The notes under the pieces were generated by a model, which worked only from the letters and a program-made list of their open reading frames with translations, was not told where the DNA came from and did not search any database. Positions 8,763 through 15,724 of a stretch of DNA of 43,238 nt are shown here, piece by piece. Source of the DNA: an uncultured Lachnospiraceae bacterium (lineage in GTDB: Bacteria > Bacillota > Clostridia > Lachnospirales > Lachnospiraceae); contig URMK01000060.1 of NCBI GenBank assembly GCA_900548905.1, positions 1 to 43,238 of the forward strand, in the 5' to 3' direction. How positions within the stretch are numbered: position 1 is the stretch's first letter; every line of letters begins with the position of its first letter. Position numbers and translations under genes: made by a program.

Positions 8763-9830
8763 ATGGTCACCAGAAAGGAAGTAGCCCGGAAAGCAGGGGT
8801 GTCGGTCTCCGTGGTATCCCGTGCGATGAACAACAGCGGGTACGTGGAAGCGGAAAAGAAAAAAAGGATACTGGAAGTGGCGGATAAACTTGGCTACTAT
8901 CCCCATCCTGTCGCAGAGGCGCTGCAGAAGCGCAGGACAAAGCAGCTGCTTTTTTTCTGTAAGGATCTGCGGAATTCCTTCTATATTGACATGTACCAAG
9001 GGATGGTGGAAGCCGCAGGAAAACGGGACTATATGATGGTTTTTAACGGCAGTATGGATTTTGAGAACATACGCAATGCCATGATAGACGGAATTATTAT
9101 GCCCAATGAGGTGATCACCCAGAATTATCTGGATACGGTGGGAAAGAATTACCGCCTTCCGGTGGTGAGTGCTTCTTATGGAAGTCCTGTCCGCTTCTCC
9201 CGTTCGGTTCCCCGCGTGGAAATCGATATGGAAAAGGTGATGGAGCTTGCGGTTAAGGAACTTCGGGCCAATGGCCACAGACGTCTGGCCCTGGCAATGC
9301 CTTATCCGTTCCGGTGTACGGATGTAAGGCGTCTGGCTTTCTGTTCCCTCATGGAAGAGGTGTACGGAGACAGGATGAAGGATTACTATATCGGTATACA
9401 CAGGGAAGAGCTTGCCGGGGACAGCCGTATCCTTGCCTTTCTGGAAGAAGAGGAACCGGAAAACGGTATGCGTCTGCTGGAAGAGGATTTCTTCGGAAAA
9501 GGAGAGCTGGCGGCCCAGTTGTTTGCGGAACGAAAAATTGATGCCACAGCCGTAGTGGCTTTTAACGATGAATTTGCCCTTGGTATGTGCAAACGGTTCC
9601 ATGCTTTGGGAATCCGGGTGCCCCGGGATATTTCCCTGGTAGGTATAGACGGCAGTTCCGCCAGAAAATACCGGGATCCCTGCCTGACCTCTGTAGGGCT
9701 GTTTCCGGAAAAACAGGGAGCAAAGTGCGTGAACGTCCTGCTGGATATGCTGGAGGGGAAAAAAGTAAAATATATATCAGGGTCACCGGTGAAGCTGGTG
9801 AAAGGGGAATCCGTAAAAAAACTGGATTAA
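8763..9830 (+). CDS. LacI-family transcriptional regulator
   Basis: This 355-residue regulator has an N-terminal LacI-type helix-turn-helix (MVTRKEVARKAGVSVSVVSR, residues 1-20, then a hinge to about residue 60) and a periplasmic-binding-protein-like sensor domain (about 65-340). Near the C-terminus, DISLVGIDG is a typical late motif of the family. The length is normal. A GGAAGG site precedes the ATG. It lies directly upstream of a GH42 beta-galactosidase gene, so it probably represses that gene in the absence of a galactoside, although no operator was identified. The gap of 114 bases leaves open whether they share a transcript. Confidence 0.88.
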   Translation: MVTRKEVARKAGVSVSVVSRAMNNSGYVEAEKKKRILEVADKLGYYPHPVAEALQKRRTKQLLFFCKDLRNSFYIDMYQGMVEAAGKRDYMMVFNGSMDFENIRNAMIDGIIMPNEVITQNYLDTVGKNYRLPVVSASYGSPVRFSRSVPRVEIDMEKVMELAVKELRANGHRRLALAMPYPFRCTDVRRLAFCSLMEEVYGDRMKDYYIGIHREELAGDSRILAFLEEEEPENGMRLLEEDFFGKGELAAQLFAERKIDATAVVAFNDEFALGMCKRFHALGIRVPRDISLVGIDGSSARKYRDPCLTSVGLFPEKQGAKCVNVLLDMLEGKKVKYISGSPVKLVKGESVKKLD

Positions 9831-9879
9831 AGCCTGTCTGGCGCATAAGGAATGGAATGAAGTAAACAAGGGAATCAAG

Positions 9880-9936
9880 GAGGAAAATTCCTCTGCTCGT
9901 CAGAGGACTCGCATTTTGCTCCGCAAAACAAGGAGG
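9880..9936 (+). promoter_or_regulatory. Tandem hairpins and duplicated ribosome site before GH42
   Basis: Three small inverted repeats follow one another: GAGGAA/TTCCTC (9880-9893), CCTCTG/CAGAGG (9890-9906) and TTTTGC/GCAAAA (9914-9928). The first two share bases and so exclude each other. AAGGAGGAAAA occurs twice, at about 9877 and 9930, the second being the ribosome site of GH42. The pyrimidine-rich arms could also pair with that site, so folding may affect translation. No T tract is present, so this is not a simple terminator. Confidence 0.45.
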
Positions 9937-9944
9937 AAAAAGGA

Positions 9945-12011
9945 ATGGAACGAAGCATGAAGCTTGACAAAATTACTTTGGGAACCTGCTATTACCCCGA
10001 GCACTGGCCGGAGGAAATGTGGGAAGAGGATCTGCGGCGTATGCTGGAAAACGGCATTGAGGTAATCCGTATAGCGGAATTTGCCTGGAGTAAAATCGAA
10101 CCCCGGGAAGGGGAATTCACCTACGGATTTTTTGATCGTTTCCTGGAAAAAGCGGAAAAGGCCGGCATGAAGGTTATCTTCTGTACGCCCAGCGCCACAC
10201 CTCCCGCCTGGTTAACGAACAAATATCCGGAAGTACTTAACGCCAATATAGACGGCGTCCTTTACCGCCATGGCTGCAGACGCCACTATAATTATAATTC
10301 TCCCAAATATCAGGAGCTGGTTACACGGATTGCGGAAAAATCCGCCGCGCATTATGCATCCCATCCTGCTATCATCGGCTGGCAGATTGACAATGAACTG
10401 AACTGTGAAAAAAATGAATTCTATTCGGAAAGTGACACGATAGCCTTCCGTGTGTTCCTGAAGAAAAAATACCATACGCTGGATGCGCTCAATGAAGCGT
10501 GGGGAACCGTTTTCTGGAACCAGACCTATACGGATTGGGAAGAGATCTATGTTCCCCGCCCGACACCAAGTAATGCAACCAATCCTCATGAGGTCCTGGA
10601 TTATGTCAGATTTGTGTCCGACAGCACCTGCTTTTTTGCAAAAATGCAGAGTGATATCCTGAAAAAATATGTGAAGCCCGGTGATTTTATCACCACGAAC
10701 GGTCTGTTCGGCAATCTGGACAACCACCGCATGACAGAAGAAAGCCTGGATTTCATCACCTATGATTCTTATCCCAATTTTGCCTACTGCCTGGATTCCT
10801 ACGAGTCGGAGAAGGACGGTCTGCGGGACAGGAAATGGAGCAGGAACCTGGCGGAAGCAAGAGCCGTATCCCCTGTGTTCGGCATCATGGAGCAGCAGTC
10901 CGGGGCAAACGGCTGGAATACCCGTATGGAGGCTCCCACTCCCAAACCGGGACAGATGACCCTTTGGACCATGCAGAGCATCGGCCATGGGGCGGACTAT
11001 GTGAGCTACTTCCGCTGGCGTACCTGTACGATGGGGACGGAAATCTACTGGCATGGGATTCTGGATTATTCCGGCAGGGACAACAGACGTCTGGCAGAAG
11101 TAAAGCAGATACATAAAATGGTCGGTGCGCTGGAGCCTGTGACCGGATCCCATTACCGGGCCGAGGTAGGTATTGTGAAGGATTATGATAACCTTTGGGA
11201 TGCCGGCCTGGATATGTGGCATCAAAGAGTGGACAGGGAGAGCAGCAAGTCCTTATTTGCCGCCTGTCAGAAAACCCATACGCCTTTTGATTTCTGTTAT
11301 CTGGATCATATGCGGGCTGAGGACTTGTTCCGGTATAAGGTACTTTTTTATCCCCATGCCACCATAGTAACCAGTGAAATGGCAGAAAAACTGACGGCCT
11401 ATGTGGAGCAGGGAGGCTGCCTTGTACTGGGATGCCGCACCGGTTACAAGGATGAAACCGGAAAATGTGTGATGAGCAGGCTTCCCGGGCTGCTGCAGCC
11501 TCTTACCGGCACGGATATCCCCGAATATACCTTTGTGTCCCCGGCAGACGGTACGGTTTATGCGGATTGGGACGGCGTGCAGATCGAAGCCTGTATTTTC
11601 AATGATTTGCTGGAACCCCTTACGGAGCAGGCCAGGGTGGAAGCAAGATATGTTTCCAGCTATTATGCCGGAACACCAGCCCTTATCAGCAACGCAAAAG
11701 GGAAGGGACGTGTTTTCTATTTCGGAGGCGCCTTCCATGAGCATACGGCCCGTGTATTCCTGGAAAAATTGGGAGTTGCACAGCCATATGGGGATATCCT
11801 CACCCTTCCGGAGGGCTGTGAACTGACAGTAAGGGAAAGTACGGACGGAAGCCGGTATTTCTTCGTGATGAACTACCTGGAGGAAACCGCGGAAATCTGT
11901 CTGAAGGAAGTATTCCTGGATTTGTTTGAAGGAAAAGAAGCAGAAGGGAAACTGGAGCTGCCCCCCTATGGGACAAAGGTATTGGCAAGAATAAGTAGTA
12001 TAAACCGATAA
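9945..12011 (+). CDS. GH42 beta-galactosidase, intracellular
   Basis: This 688-residue enzyme hydrolyses terminal beta-D-galactosides. It has the three parts of GH42: a catalytic TIM barrel (about 10-390), a trimerisation domain resembling glutamine amidotransferase (about 400-610), and a small beta domain. The predicted acid/base is Glu151 in WQIDNEL and the nucleophile is Glu316 in FGIMEQQSG. There is no signal peptide, so it acts in the cytoplasm on imported galactosides. AGGAGG lies 8 bases before the ATG. The upstream LacI regulator and the structured leader are the likely controls. No dedicated transporter adjoins it; importer 1, about 5.9 kb upstream, is one possible partner. Confidence 0.92.
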   Translation: MERSMKLDKITLGTCYYPEHWPEEMWEEDLRRMLENGIEVIRIAEFAWSKIEPREGEFTYGFFDRFLEKAEKAGMKVIFCTPSATPPAWLTNKYPEVLNANIDGVLYRHGCRRHYNYNSPKYQELVTRIAEKSAAHYASHPAIIGWQIDNELNCEKNEFYSESDTIAFRVFLKKKYHTLDALNEAWGTVFWNQTYTDWEEIYVPRPTPSNATNPHEVLDYVRFVSDSTCFFAKMQSDILKKYVKPGDFITTNGLFGNLDNHRMTEESLDFITYDSYPNFAYCLDSYESEKDGLRDRKWSRNLAEARAVSPVFGIMEQQSGANGWNTRMEAPTPKPGQMTLWTMQSIGHGADYVSYFRWRTCTMGTEIYWHGILDYSGRDNRRLAEVKQIHKMVGALEPVTGSHYRAEVGIVKDYDNLWDAGLDMWHQRVDRESSKSLFAACQKTHTPFDFCYLDHMRAEDLFRYKVLFYPHATIVTSEMAEKLTAYVEQGGCLVLGCRTGYKDETGKCVMSRLPGLLQPLTGTDIPEYTFVSPADGTVYADWDGVQIEACIFNDLLEPLTEQARVEARYVSSYYAGTPALISNAKGKGRVFYFGGAFHEHTARVFLEKLGVAQPYGDILTLPEGCELTVRESTDGSRYFFVMNYLEETAEICLKEVFLDLFEGKEAEGKLELPPYGTKVLARISSINR

Positions 12012-12043
12012 TTTAATACTGGAAAAAAGTTTCAAAAAATGTG

Positions 12044-12072
12044 TTGACAAGTTGTCCCATTTTTTGTATACT
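12044..12072 (+). promoter_or_regulatory. Consensus promoter of the tRNA operon
   Basis: TTGACA (12044-12049) and TATACT (12067-12072) are separated by exactly 17 bases. The first tRNA begins about 45 bases after the expected start site. This is one of the strongest promoters in the window, as expected for stable RNA. Confidence 0.9.
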
Positions 12073-12124
12073 AATCAAGCAGGTTACGGGTGCGGTCAAA
12101 ACACTTGAAAACTTGTTTGATTAT

Positions 12125-12197
12125 GGGATCTTAGCTCAGCTGGGAGAGCATCTGCCTTACAAGCAGAGGGTCATAGGTTCGAGCCCTATAGGTCCCA
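12125..12197 (+). tRNA. tRNA-Val (anticodon TAC)
   Basis: A 73-base cloverleaf. Acceptor arm GGGATCT pairs with AGGTCCC with one wobble, the D-arm carries AGCTCAGCTGGGAGAGC, the anticodon loop CTTACAA has TAC, and the T-arm contains GGTTCGAGCC. The discriminator is A. CCA is not encoded. It reads GTA and probably the other valine codons. Confidence 0.95.
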
Positions 12198-12205
12198 TAT
12201 ATTTC

Positions 12206-12279
12206 GGCGAGATAGCTCAGCTGGCTAGAGCACACGGTTCATACCCGTGGTGTCGAGGGTTCAAGTCCCCCTCTCGCTA
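12206..12279 (+). tRNA. tRNA-Met, elongator (anticodon CAT)
   Basis: A 74-base cloverleaf, 8 bases after tRNA-Val. Acceptor GGCGAGA pairs with TCTCGCT with G1-U72 as a wobble pair. The anticodon loop TTCATAC gives CAT and the T-arm contains GGTTCAAGTCC. It begins with G and lacks the initiator's typical C1 mismatch and three G-C pairs in the anticodon stem, so it is the elongator. A tRNA-Ile read through lysidine is a less likely alternative. CCA is not encoded. Confidence 0.9.
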
Positions 12280-12290
12280 CTATGTTAAGT

Positions 12291-12330
12291 ACAGCGGAAA
12301 TGCCCTGTTGGGGGATTTCCGCTGTTTTTT
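12291..12330 (+). terminator. Terminator of the tRNA operon
   Basis: ACAGCGGAAAT (12291-12301) pairs perfectly with ATTTCCGCTGT (12315-12325) and runs into a T tract to 12330. Confidence 0.92.
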
Positions 12331-12627
12331 ATTGCAGTAACCGGAATACAATTGAGTAGGGTCAATTTAACAATAGAAGGTTATCCTTGGCCGCCCGGTC
12401 CCATTCCGGTTCGGAGCAGAAGGATGCCGCAGGACACAAAGGGCCGTCTGAATTGTTACGAAGGACGGAAAGGGCGTGTTTTTTCCGGCATCCTTTGTGT
12501 AGAAAAAGGATATACATTATGGTACAATGGCAACAATACAGGCCTGTGAGTACAGCGGGAATCATCAAAATACCGTGGATCGAATGGGGAAAAGTATCAG
12601 GTAAAGAATACTATTGGAATCTGAAGA
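12331..12627 (+). promoter_or_regulatory. Leader with competing inverted repeats and an extended -10 promoter
   Basis: No credible gene is seen here. AAGGATGCCG (12420-12429) and ACACAAAGG (12434-12442) can each pair with the segment 12486-12500 (CGGCATCCTTTGTGT), but not at the same time, because they share 12492-12495. Downstream, TGGTACAAT (12520-12528) is an extended -10 promoter. It probably drives the gene starting at 12628, with initiation near 12535. Since the hairpins lie upstream of that promoter, they would act on a longer transcript or as protein-binding DNA. Confidence 0.45.
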
Positions 12628-14400
12628 ATGCGGAATGTGAAAAAAATGTGGAAAAAAGAGATTATTTACGAAGCGGCAAAACCAATCCTCTATTACCTGG
12701 TGAAGGAAAACGGAGAATTGTTCCTGAAGCATACTTATGACTGTGACTGTGAAAATCCTGTAGTGGAGGAATGCTTCATTCTCCCCTCGCAGGAATCGGA
12801 GAACAATAAAGCCTGCCGCATCACTGCCAAACGTCCGTTTCGGGTAGCGGCAGATGAGAAGCACCACAGGGCGGAGATCCTGTTTGACGGCACGGAAGAA
12901 GAAATCAGCCTCTCCTTCTATCAGGGAATTCCCCATTGTGACATTATGGGAAATGCTATGATCCTGGAGTTTGAAAATGGGCAGGAGTTTGAAGAAGCCG
13001 TTTATCAATTTTACTGGAAGACACTTCTTCCCTCTGTTGCAGAACGGACGGCGGGGGCAGGATATCCGGTACGGGACGGTTATGTTGTGAGCACACTTCA
13101 AAAAGAAGTATATGCAGGAACCTATCCCGATGTGGATCATGAATTCCAAATCAAAGGCCGGGCAGCCATGGGGGATACCTTTGAACTGGGACTGATCCGG
13201 CGGATGCTGGAGCTGCAGTTAAAGCTGATGGCGGAGGATCCGGAACAATTGTACCGGGATCCCTGCTCTCTGCAGCCTGACGGTGTCAGGGAATACCATG
13301 TGAGGAGAAGCAGTAAGGATCTGCAGACCAATGCGGTGATGTTCCTCATCACCGGCAATGTGGAAATCATTGAATCCGCATGGCTGTATGTGGCGGCCTC
13401 CGGGGACTGGGACTGGTTTTTGAATCATAAGGAAGGGCTTGAAAATTCCCTGTCGCTGGTGGAAGACTGTATGGACAGGCAGGGTCGTCTCTGGTCCGAT
13501 GTATACTATGAAGATCAAATCATCAAGGACGGAAGGGAATGTATGTCCGCCGCTCTGGCGGCGGATGCCATGAGACGTATGGCAGATTTGGAAAGAAGAG
13601 CCGGGGATCCCGAAAAGGAAAAGAAGTATCTGGAGCTGGAAAGGAAACTGGCCCGGGCTATGACGGCGGATCTTCCCGGAGGCTTCTGGGATCGTGAAAA
13701 CGGACGCTTTATTGACTGGGTGGACAGATGTGGTATCACACACGATCATATCCATCTGTTGGCAAACGAACTTCCTCTGCTGTTTGGTTATGCGGATGCG
13801 GGGCAGGAAAAAGCCGTGCAGAAGCTTTTGGAAGAATGCTTTGATGAATTCCAGCGTTTCCCCACCTTTTTATCCGCAAGGATACAGGACTACACCGATT
13901 CGGAAATCGGTTTGCCTTATGACCTGTGTGCGGCAGGAAGATATTGGTGCTGGGATTTTGCCTTCTGGGAGTCCCTGGGAAGGAAGGATATGCTTGAGCA
14001 GCAGCTTCTGGCTGTCGGCAGACAGGCAAAGCTGGACGGTTATCTGATGGGGGAACGTTATGATATGAATCATATTTTCTATCAGGATGATAAGAACTGG
14101 CATGGAGCCGCCCATTATTATGAATATCCCTGTGTATTCATCTGGAACCTGATCCGCGGATATCTGGGGGTACAGCCTGATCTGGATATGGATGTAAAGA
14201 TTGCCCCAATGCTGAACAGGCCCGGCAGGGTGAGGCTGGAAGCGGAATGTTATGCCCTGGAATATGAAATGAACGGCAGCGGCTTATCTGTAAAAAATCT
14301 GCTGGATCGGCCAAGGACCTTCCTGCTTTGCATGAATGGAAAAGAAAAGAAGGTTACCCTGGGCTTCGGCGAAAGCATTTCATGGGATTTTGCGGAATGA
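12628..14400 (+). CDS. Six-hairpin-glycosidase-like protein, unassigned family
   Basis: This 590-residue cytoplasmic protein has no signal peptide. Residues 1-170 look like a beta-sandwich. Residues about 185-500 are helical, with aromatic- and acid-rich loops such as SGDWDWFLNHKEG, LWSDVYYEDQIIKDGRE and PGGFWDRENGRFIDW. This is typical of (alpha/alpha)6 glycosidases related to GH78, GH94 or GH95. A short beta domain ends the protein. Asp and Glu residues in the VYYEDQIIKDGRE loop are candidates for catalysis, but I cannot assign a family. The ATG at 12628 has only a weak ribosome site; the in-frame ATG at 12646 is an alternative. It stands alone after the tRNA operon and has no adjacent transporter. 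Confidence 0.7.
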   Translation: MRNVKKMWKKEIIYEAAKPILYYLVKENGELFLKHTYDCDCENPVVEECFILPSQESENNKACRITAKRPFRVAADEKHHRAEILFDGTEEEISLSFYQGIPHCDIMGNAMILEFENGQEFEEAVYQFYWKTLLPSVAERTAGAGYPVRDGYVVSTLQKEVYAGTYPDVDHEFQIKGRAAMGDTFELGLIRRMLELQLKLMAEDPEQLYRDPCSLQPDGVREYHVRRSSKDLQTNAVMFLITGNVEIIESAWLYVAASGDWDWFLNHKEGLENSLSLVEDCMDRQGRLWSDVYYEDQIIKDGRECMSAALAADAMRRMADLERRAGDPEKEKKYLELERKLARAMTADLPGGFWDRENGRFIDWVDRCGITHDHIHLLANELPLLFGYADAGQEKAVQKLLEECFDEFQRFPTFLSARIQDYTDSEIGLPYDLCAAGRYWCWDFAFWESLGRKDMLEQQLLAVGRQAKLDGYLMGERYDMNHIFYQDDKNWHGAAHYYEYPCVFIWNLIRGYLGVQPDLDMDVKIAPMLNRPGRVRLEAECYALEYEMNGSGLSVKNLLDRPRTFLLCMNGKEKKVTLGFGESISWDFAE

Positions 14401-14418
14401 GGATGGAAGCTGTAAAGG

Positions 14419-14511
14419 GATATACGCCGTGATATCCATATTCTGAATGATGAGATGAAAACGGTAGTTGAGGTCTTAAAACATCATGAATTAATGCCTC
14501 ATTCATTATAA
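14419..14511 (+). pseudogene. Duplicated 3' tail of a small coiled-coil gene
   Basis: The 143 bases from 14419 to 14561 match 24736-24877 closely, with one single-base gap and about a dozen substitutions. They include the end of the coding frame and its terminator. Here the frame reads DIRRDIHILNDEMKTVV and then continues EVLKHHELMPHSL to a TAA at 14509-14511. The copy at 24559 stops early at the first E of that tail. The 5' part of the gene is missing here, so this is a remnant. It preserves the original full-length C-terminus. Confidence 0.75.
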
Positions 14512-14529
14512 TATTAGAAGGACTGTCCA

Positions 14530-14558
14530 GAGCGTAATTCTTGTAATTACGCTCTTTT
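14530..14558 (+). terminator. Terminator (duplicated with the remnant gene)
   Basis: GAGCGTAATT (14530-14539) pairs perfectly with AATTACGCTC (14545-14554) and is followed by TTTT. The same hairpin with the same CTTGT loop occurs at 24846-24874. It may now serve the glycosidase-like gene ending at 14400. Confidence 0.8.
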
Positions 14559-14673
14559 CATGTCCATATCTTATACGGCCGGAGATCCGATCTCTCGATA
14601 CTATTAGAAAAAATACCCGTTGATTCAGCCGAAAACAAACTGTAACACAAAGATAACACAAAAAGTATAAAAA

Positions 14674-14880
14674 TTACACATTATTCTTGACAAATCCAAA
14701 CACAGCGGTATCATATTTATAATAACTCTGTCTTACATCTTCTTCGTGTCCCATAACGCGGGATATTGTTGCATAATTAAGCGCCTATTCATGTCTGTAA
14801 TAACATATTCACTTTATATCCCATTATCTATATGCCGACCCTTTTCAGTTTTGGAATTACCAACCGTATATGCATCAGGA
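14674..14880 (-). pseudogene. Decayed C-terminal piece of a tyrosine recombinase
   Basis: On the minus strand, 14784-14674 reads ALNYATISRVMGHEEDVRQS, then YYKYDTAVFGFVKNNV and a stop. The pattern ISRVMGHE followed by YYKYD resembles the conserved end of phage-type integrases (Gly-His box and catalytic Tyr). Just upstream, in a different frame, SKTEKGRHI around 14845 resembles the KT-x-x-G-x-R-x-I strand of the same enzymes. Stops and frame shifts interrupt the rest, including a TAG at 14787-14785. The call rests on motif memory only. Confidence 0.45.
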
Positions 14881-14907
14881 TCATATCATCCCATGACAAA
14901 TTGATAT

Positions 14908-15237
14908 CTAATTCCTTTCCTGAAGTTCTGCCAGTTTTCTTATCTGATCCAAAGCGTAATCTTGAAATTCAGGACGTAAGGTTTTGAATATGGACAACGC
15001 TTCGTCAACTTTTGCCACATCGGCAGGATCGCTGTCAAACATTTCACCTTCGCCGCTTTCAAGCCAATATGGGTTCACTCTATACAGTTGACAAATATGT
15101 CGGAGCAGAAGTTCCTTCGGTTTTACGCGATCATATTCCAAGTTGCTTATTACATCACGGCTGACCCCCAGCTTCTCGCCAAATTCCCGTTGTGACAGCT
15201 TTAAAGCCTCACGAACGGCTCTTATTCTATTAGGCAA
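14908..15237 (-). CDS. XRE-family transcriptional regulator
   Basis: This 109-residue protein has a Cro/C1-type helix-turn-helix in residues 3-58 (RIRAVREALKLSQREFGEKL, then GVSRDVISNLEYDRVKP), and a short helical tail, probably for dimerisation. Phage-repressor-like proteins of this size often control one divergent operon. The start is TTG, chosen because AGGAGG on the minus strand (15251-15246) lies 8 bases upstream. It is divergent from a 61-residue protein. Both promoters lie in a 160-base gap full of TACAACAC repeats, which are probably its operators. A decayed integrase lies downstream, so this is likely the last working part of an old mobile element. Confidence 0.85.
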   Translation of the reverse strand: MPNRIRAVREALKLSQREFGEKLGVSRDVISNLEYDRVKPKELLLRHICQLYRVNPYWLESGEGEMFDSDPADVAKVDEALSIFKTLRPEFQDYALDQIRKLAELQERN

Positions 15238-15279
15238 ATGAGTTTCCTCCTACTACTTTTATATGATTAATATCACCTC

Positions 15280-15308
15280 ATTTTACAACACAAAAATAAA
15301 ATAGTCAA
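15280..15308 (-). promoter_or_regulatory. Promoter of the XRE gene
   Basis: On the minus strand, TTGACT (15308-15303) and TAAAAT (15285-15280) are separated by 17 bases. One copy of the repeat TACAACAC/GTGTTGTA (15284-15291) overlaps the -10 box, and a TCAACAC variant (15305-15311) overlaps the -35 box. This fits autorepression. Confidence 0.7.
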
Positions 15309-15327
15309 CACAACCGCAATCTCACAA

Positions 15328-15344
15328 AAGTGTTTACAACACTT
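15328..15344. promoter_or_regulatory. Candidate XRE operator palindrome
   Basis: AAGTGTT-TAC-AACACTT is a perfect 7+7 palindrome that covers the -35 box of the rightward promoter. Related TACAACAC half-sites lie at 15284, 15335 and 15367. Confidence 0.6.
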
Positions 15345-15361
15345 ATCGACTATGCTATACT
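15333..15361 (+). promoter_or_regulatory. Promoter of the 61-residue protein gene
   Basis: TTTACA (15333-15338), a 17-base spacer and TATACT (15356-15361) form a strong promoter. Initiation near 15368 falls on another TACAACAC copy (15367-15374). Confidence 0.75.
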
Positions 15362-15398
15362 GAGCCTACAACACAATGCATGAAAGGAGGTTGAGGGT

Positions 15399-15584
15399 AT
15401 GCCGCAAAATAGTTCAGATATGAAACGGCTGGCGGAGTTGAATTCCCTTTTCTTGACTCTGAATAATAAGGATCAAGACATCGCCCTCATAATTTTGAGG
15501 TCATTGAAGTTCGCACAATCCGTTATGAGTTCCCCGGACCCGGGCGATCACACCCGTAAACCGCCTGAGAACCGTTTTGCTTAA
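15399..15584 (+). CDS. Small protein divergent from the XRE regulator
   Basis: This protein has 61 residues and an unknown function. It has a good AAAGGAGG ribosome site, a strong promoter and a divergent repressor, all of which support real expression. Residues about 6-45 look helical and amphipathic (MKRLAELNSLFLTLNNKDQD, then IALIILRSLKFAQSVM). The C-terminus is polar and rich in Pro and Arg. There is no membrane segment or signal peptide. In phage-like switches this position often holds an antirepressor or an excision or conjugation regulator, but nothing in the sequence allows a specific call. It ends 140 bases before carbohydrate locus A and could contribute to transcription into it. 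Confidence 0.6.
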   Translation: MPQNSSDMKRLAELNSLFLTLNNKDQDIALIILRSLKFAQSVMSSPDPGDHTRKPPENRFA

Positions 15585-15724
15585 CGCAAGCTGCTCACAA
15601 TTTCATCAATATTTATTATCATCCACAATATAAAACACCTATATTCGTGTGAATTTGCAGAACGGCCGGAGTTATGGAAATGTAGGAAAAGTATGATCAA
15701 AAAATAAGTAATGGAGGATTGGTA

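Noticed and set aside
12206..12279. The CAT tRNA as the initiator tRNA
   Set aside because: It starts with G paired to U72 and lacks the three consecutive G-C pairs of initiator anticodon stems.
12041..12340. A 99-codon open frame spanning both tRNA genes
   Set aside because: The sequence folds as two complete tRNAs with their own promoter and terminator.
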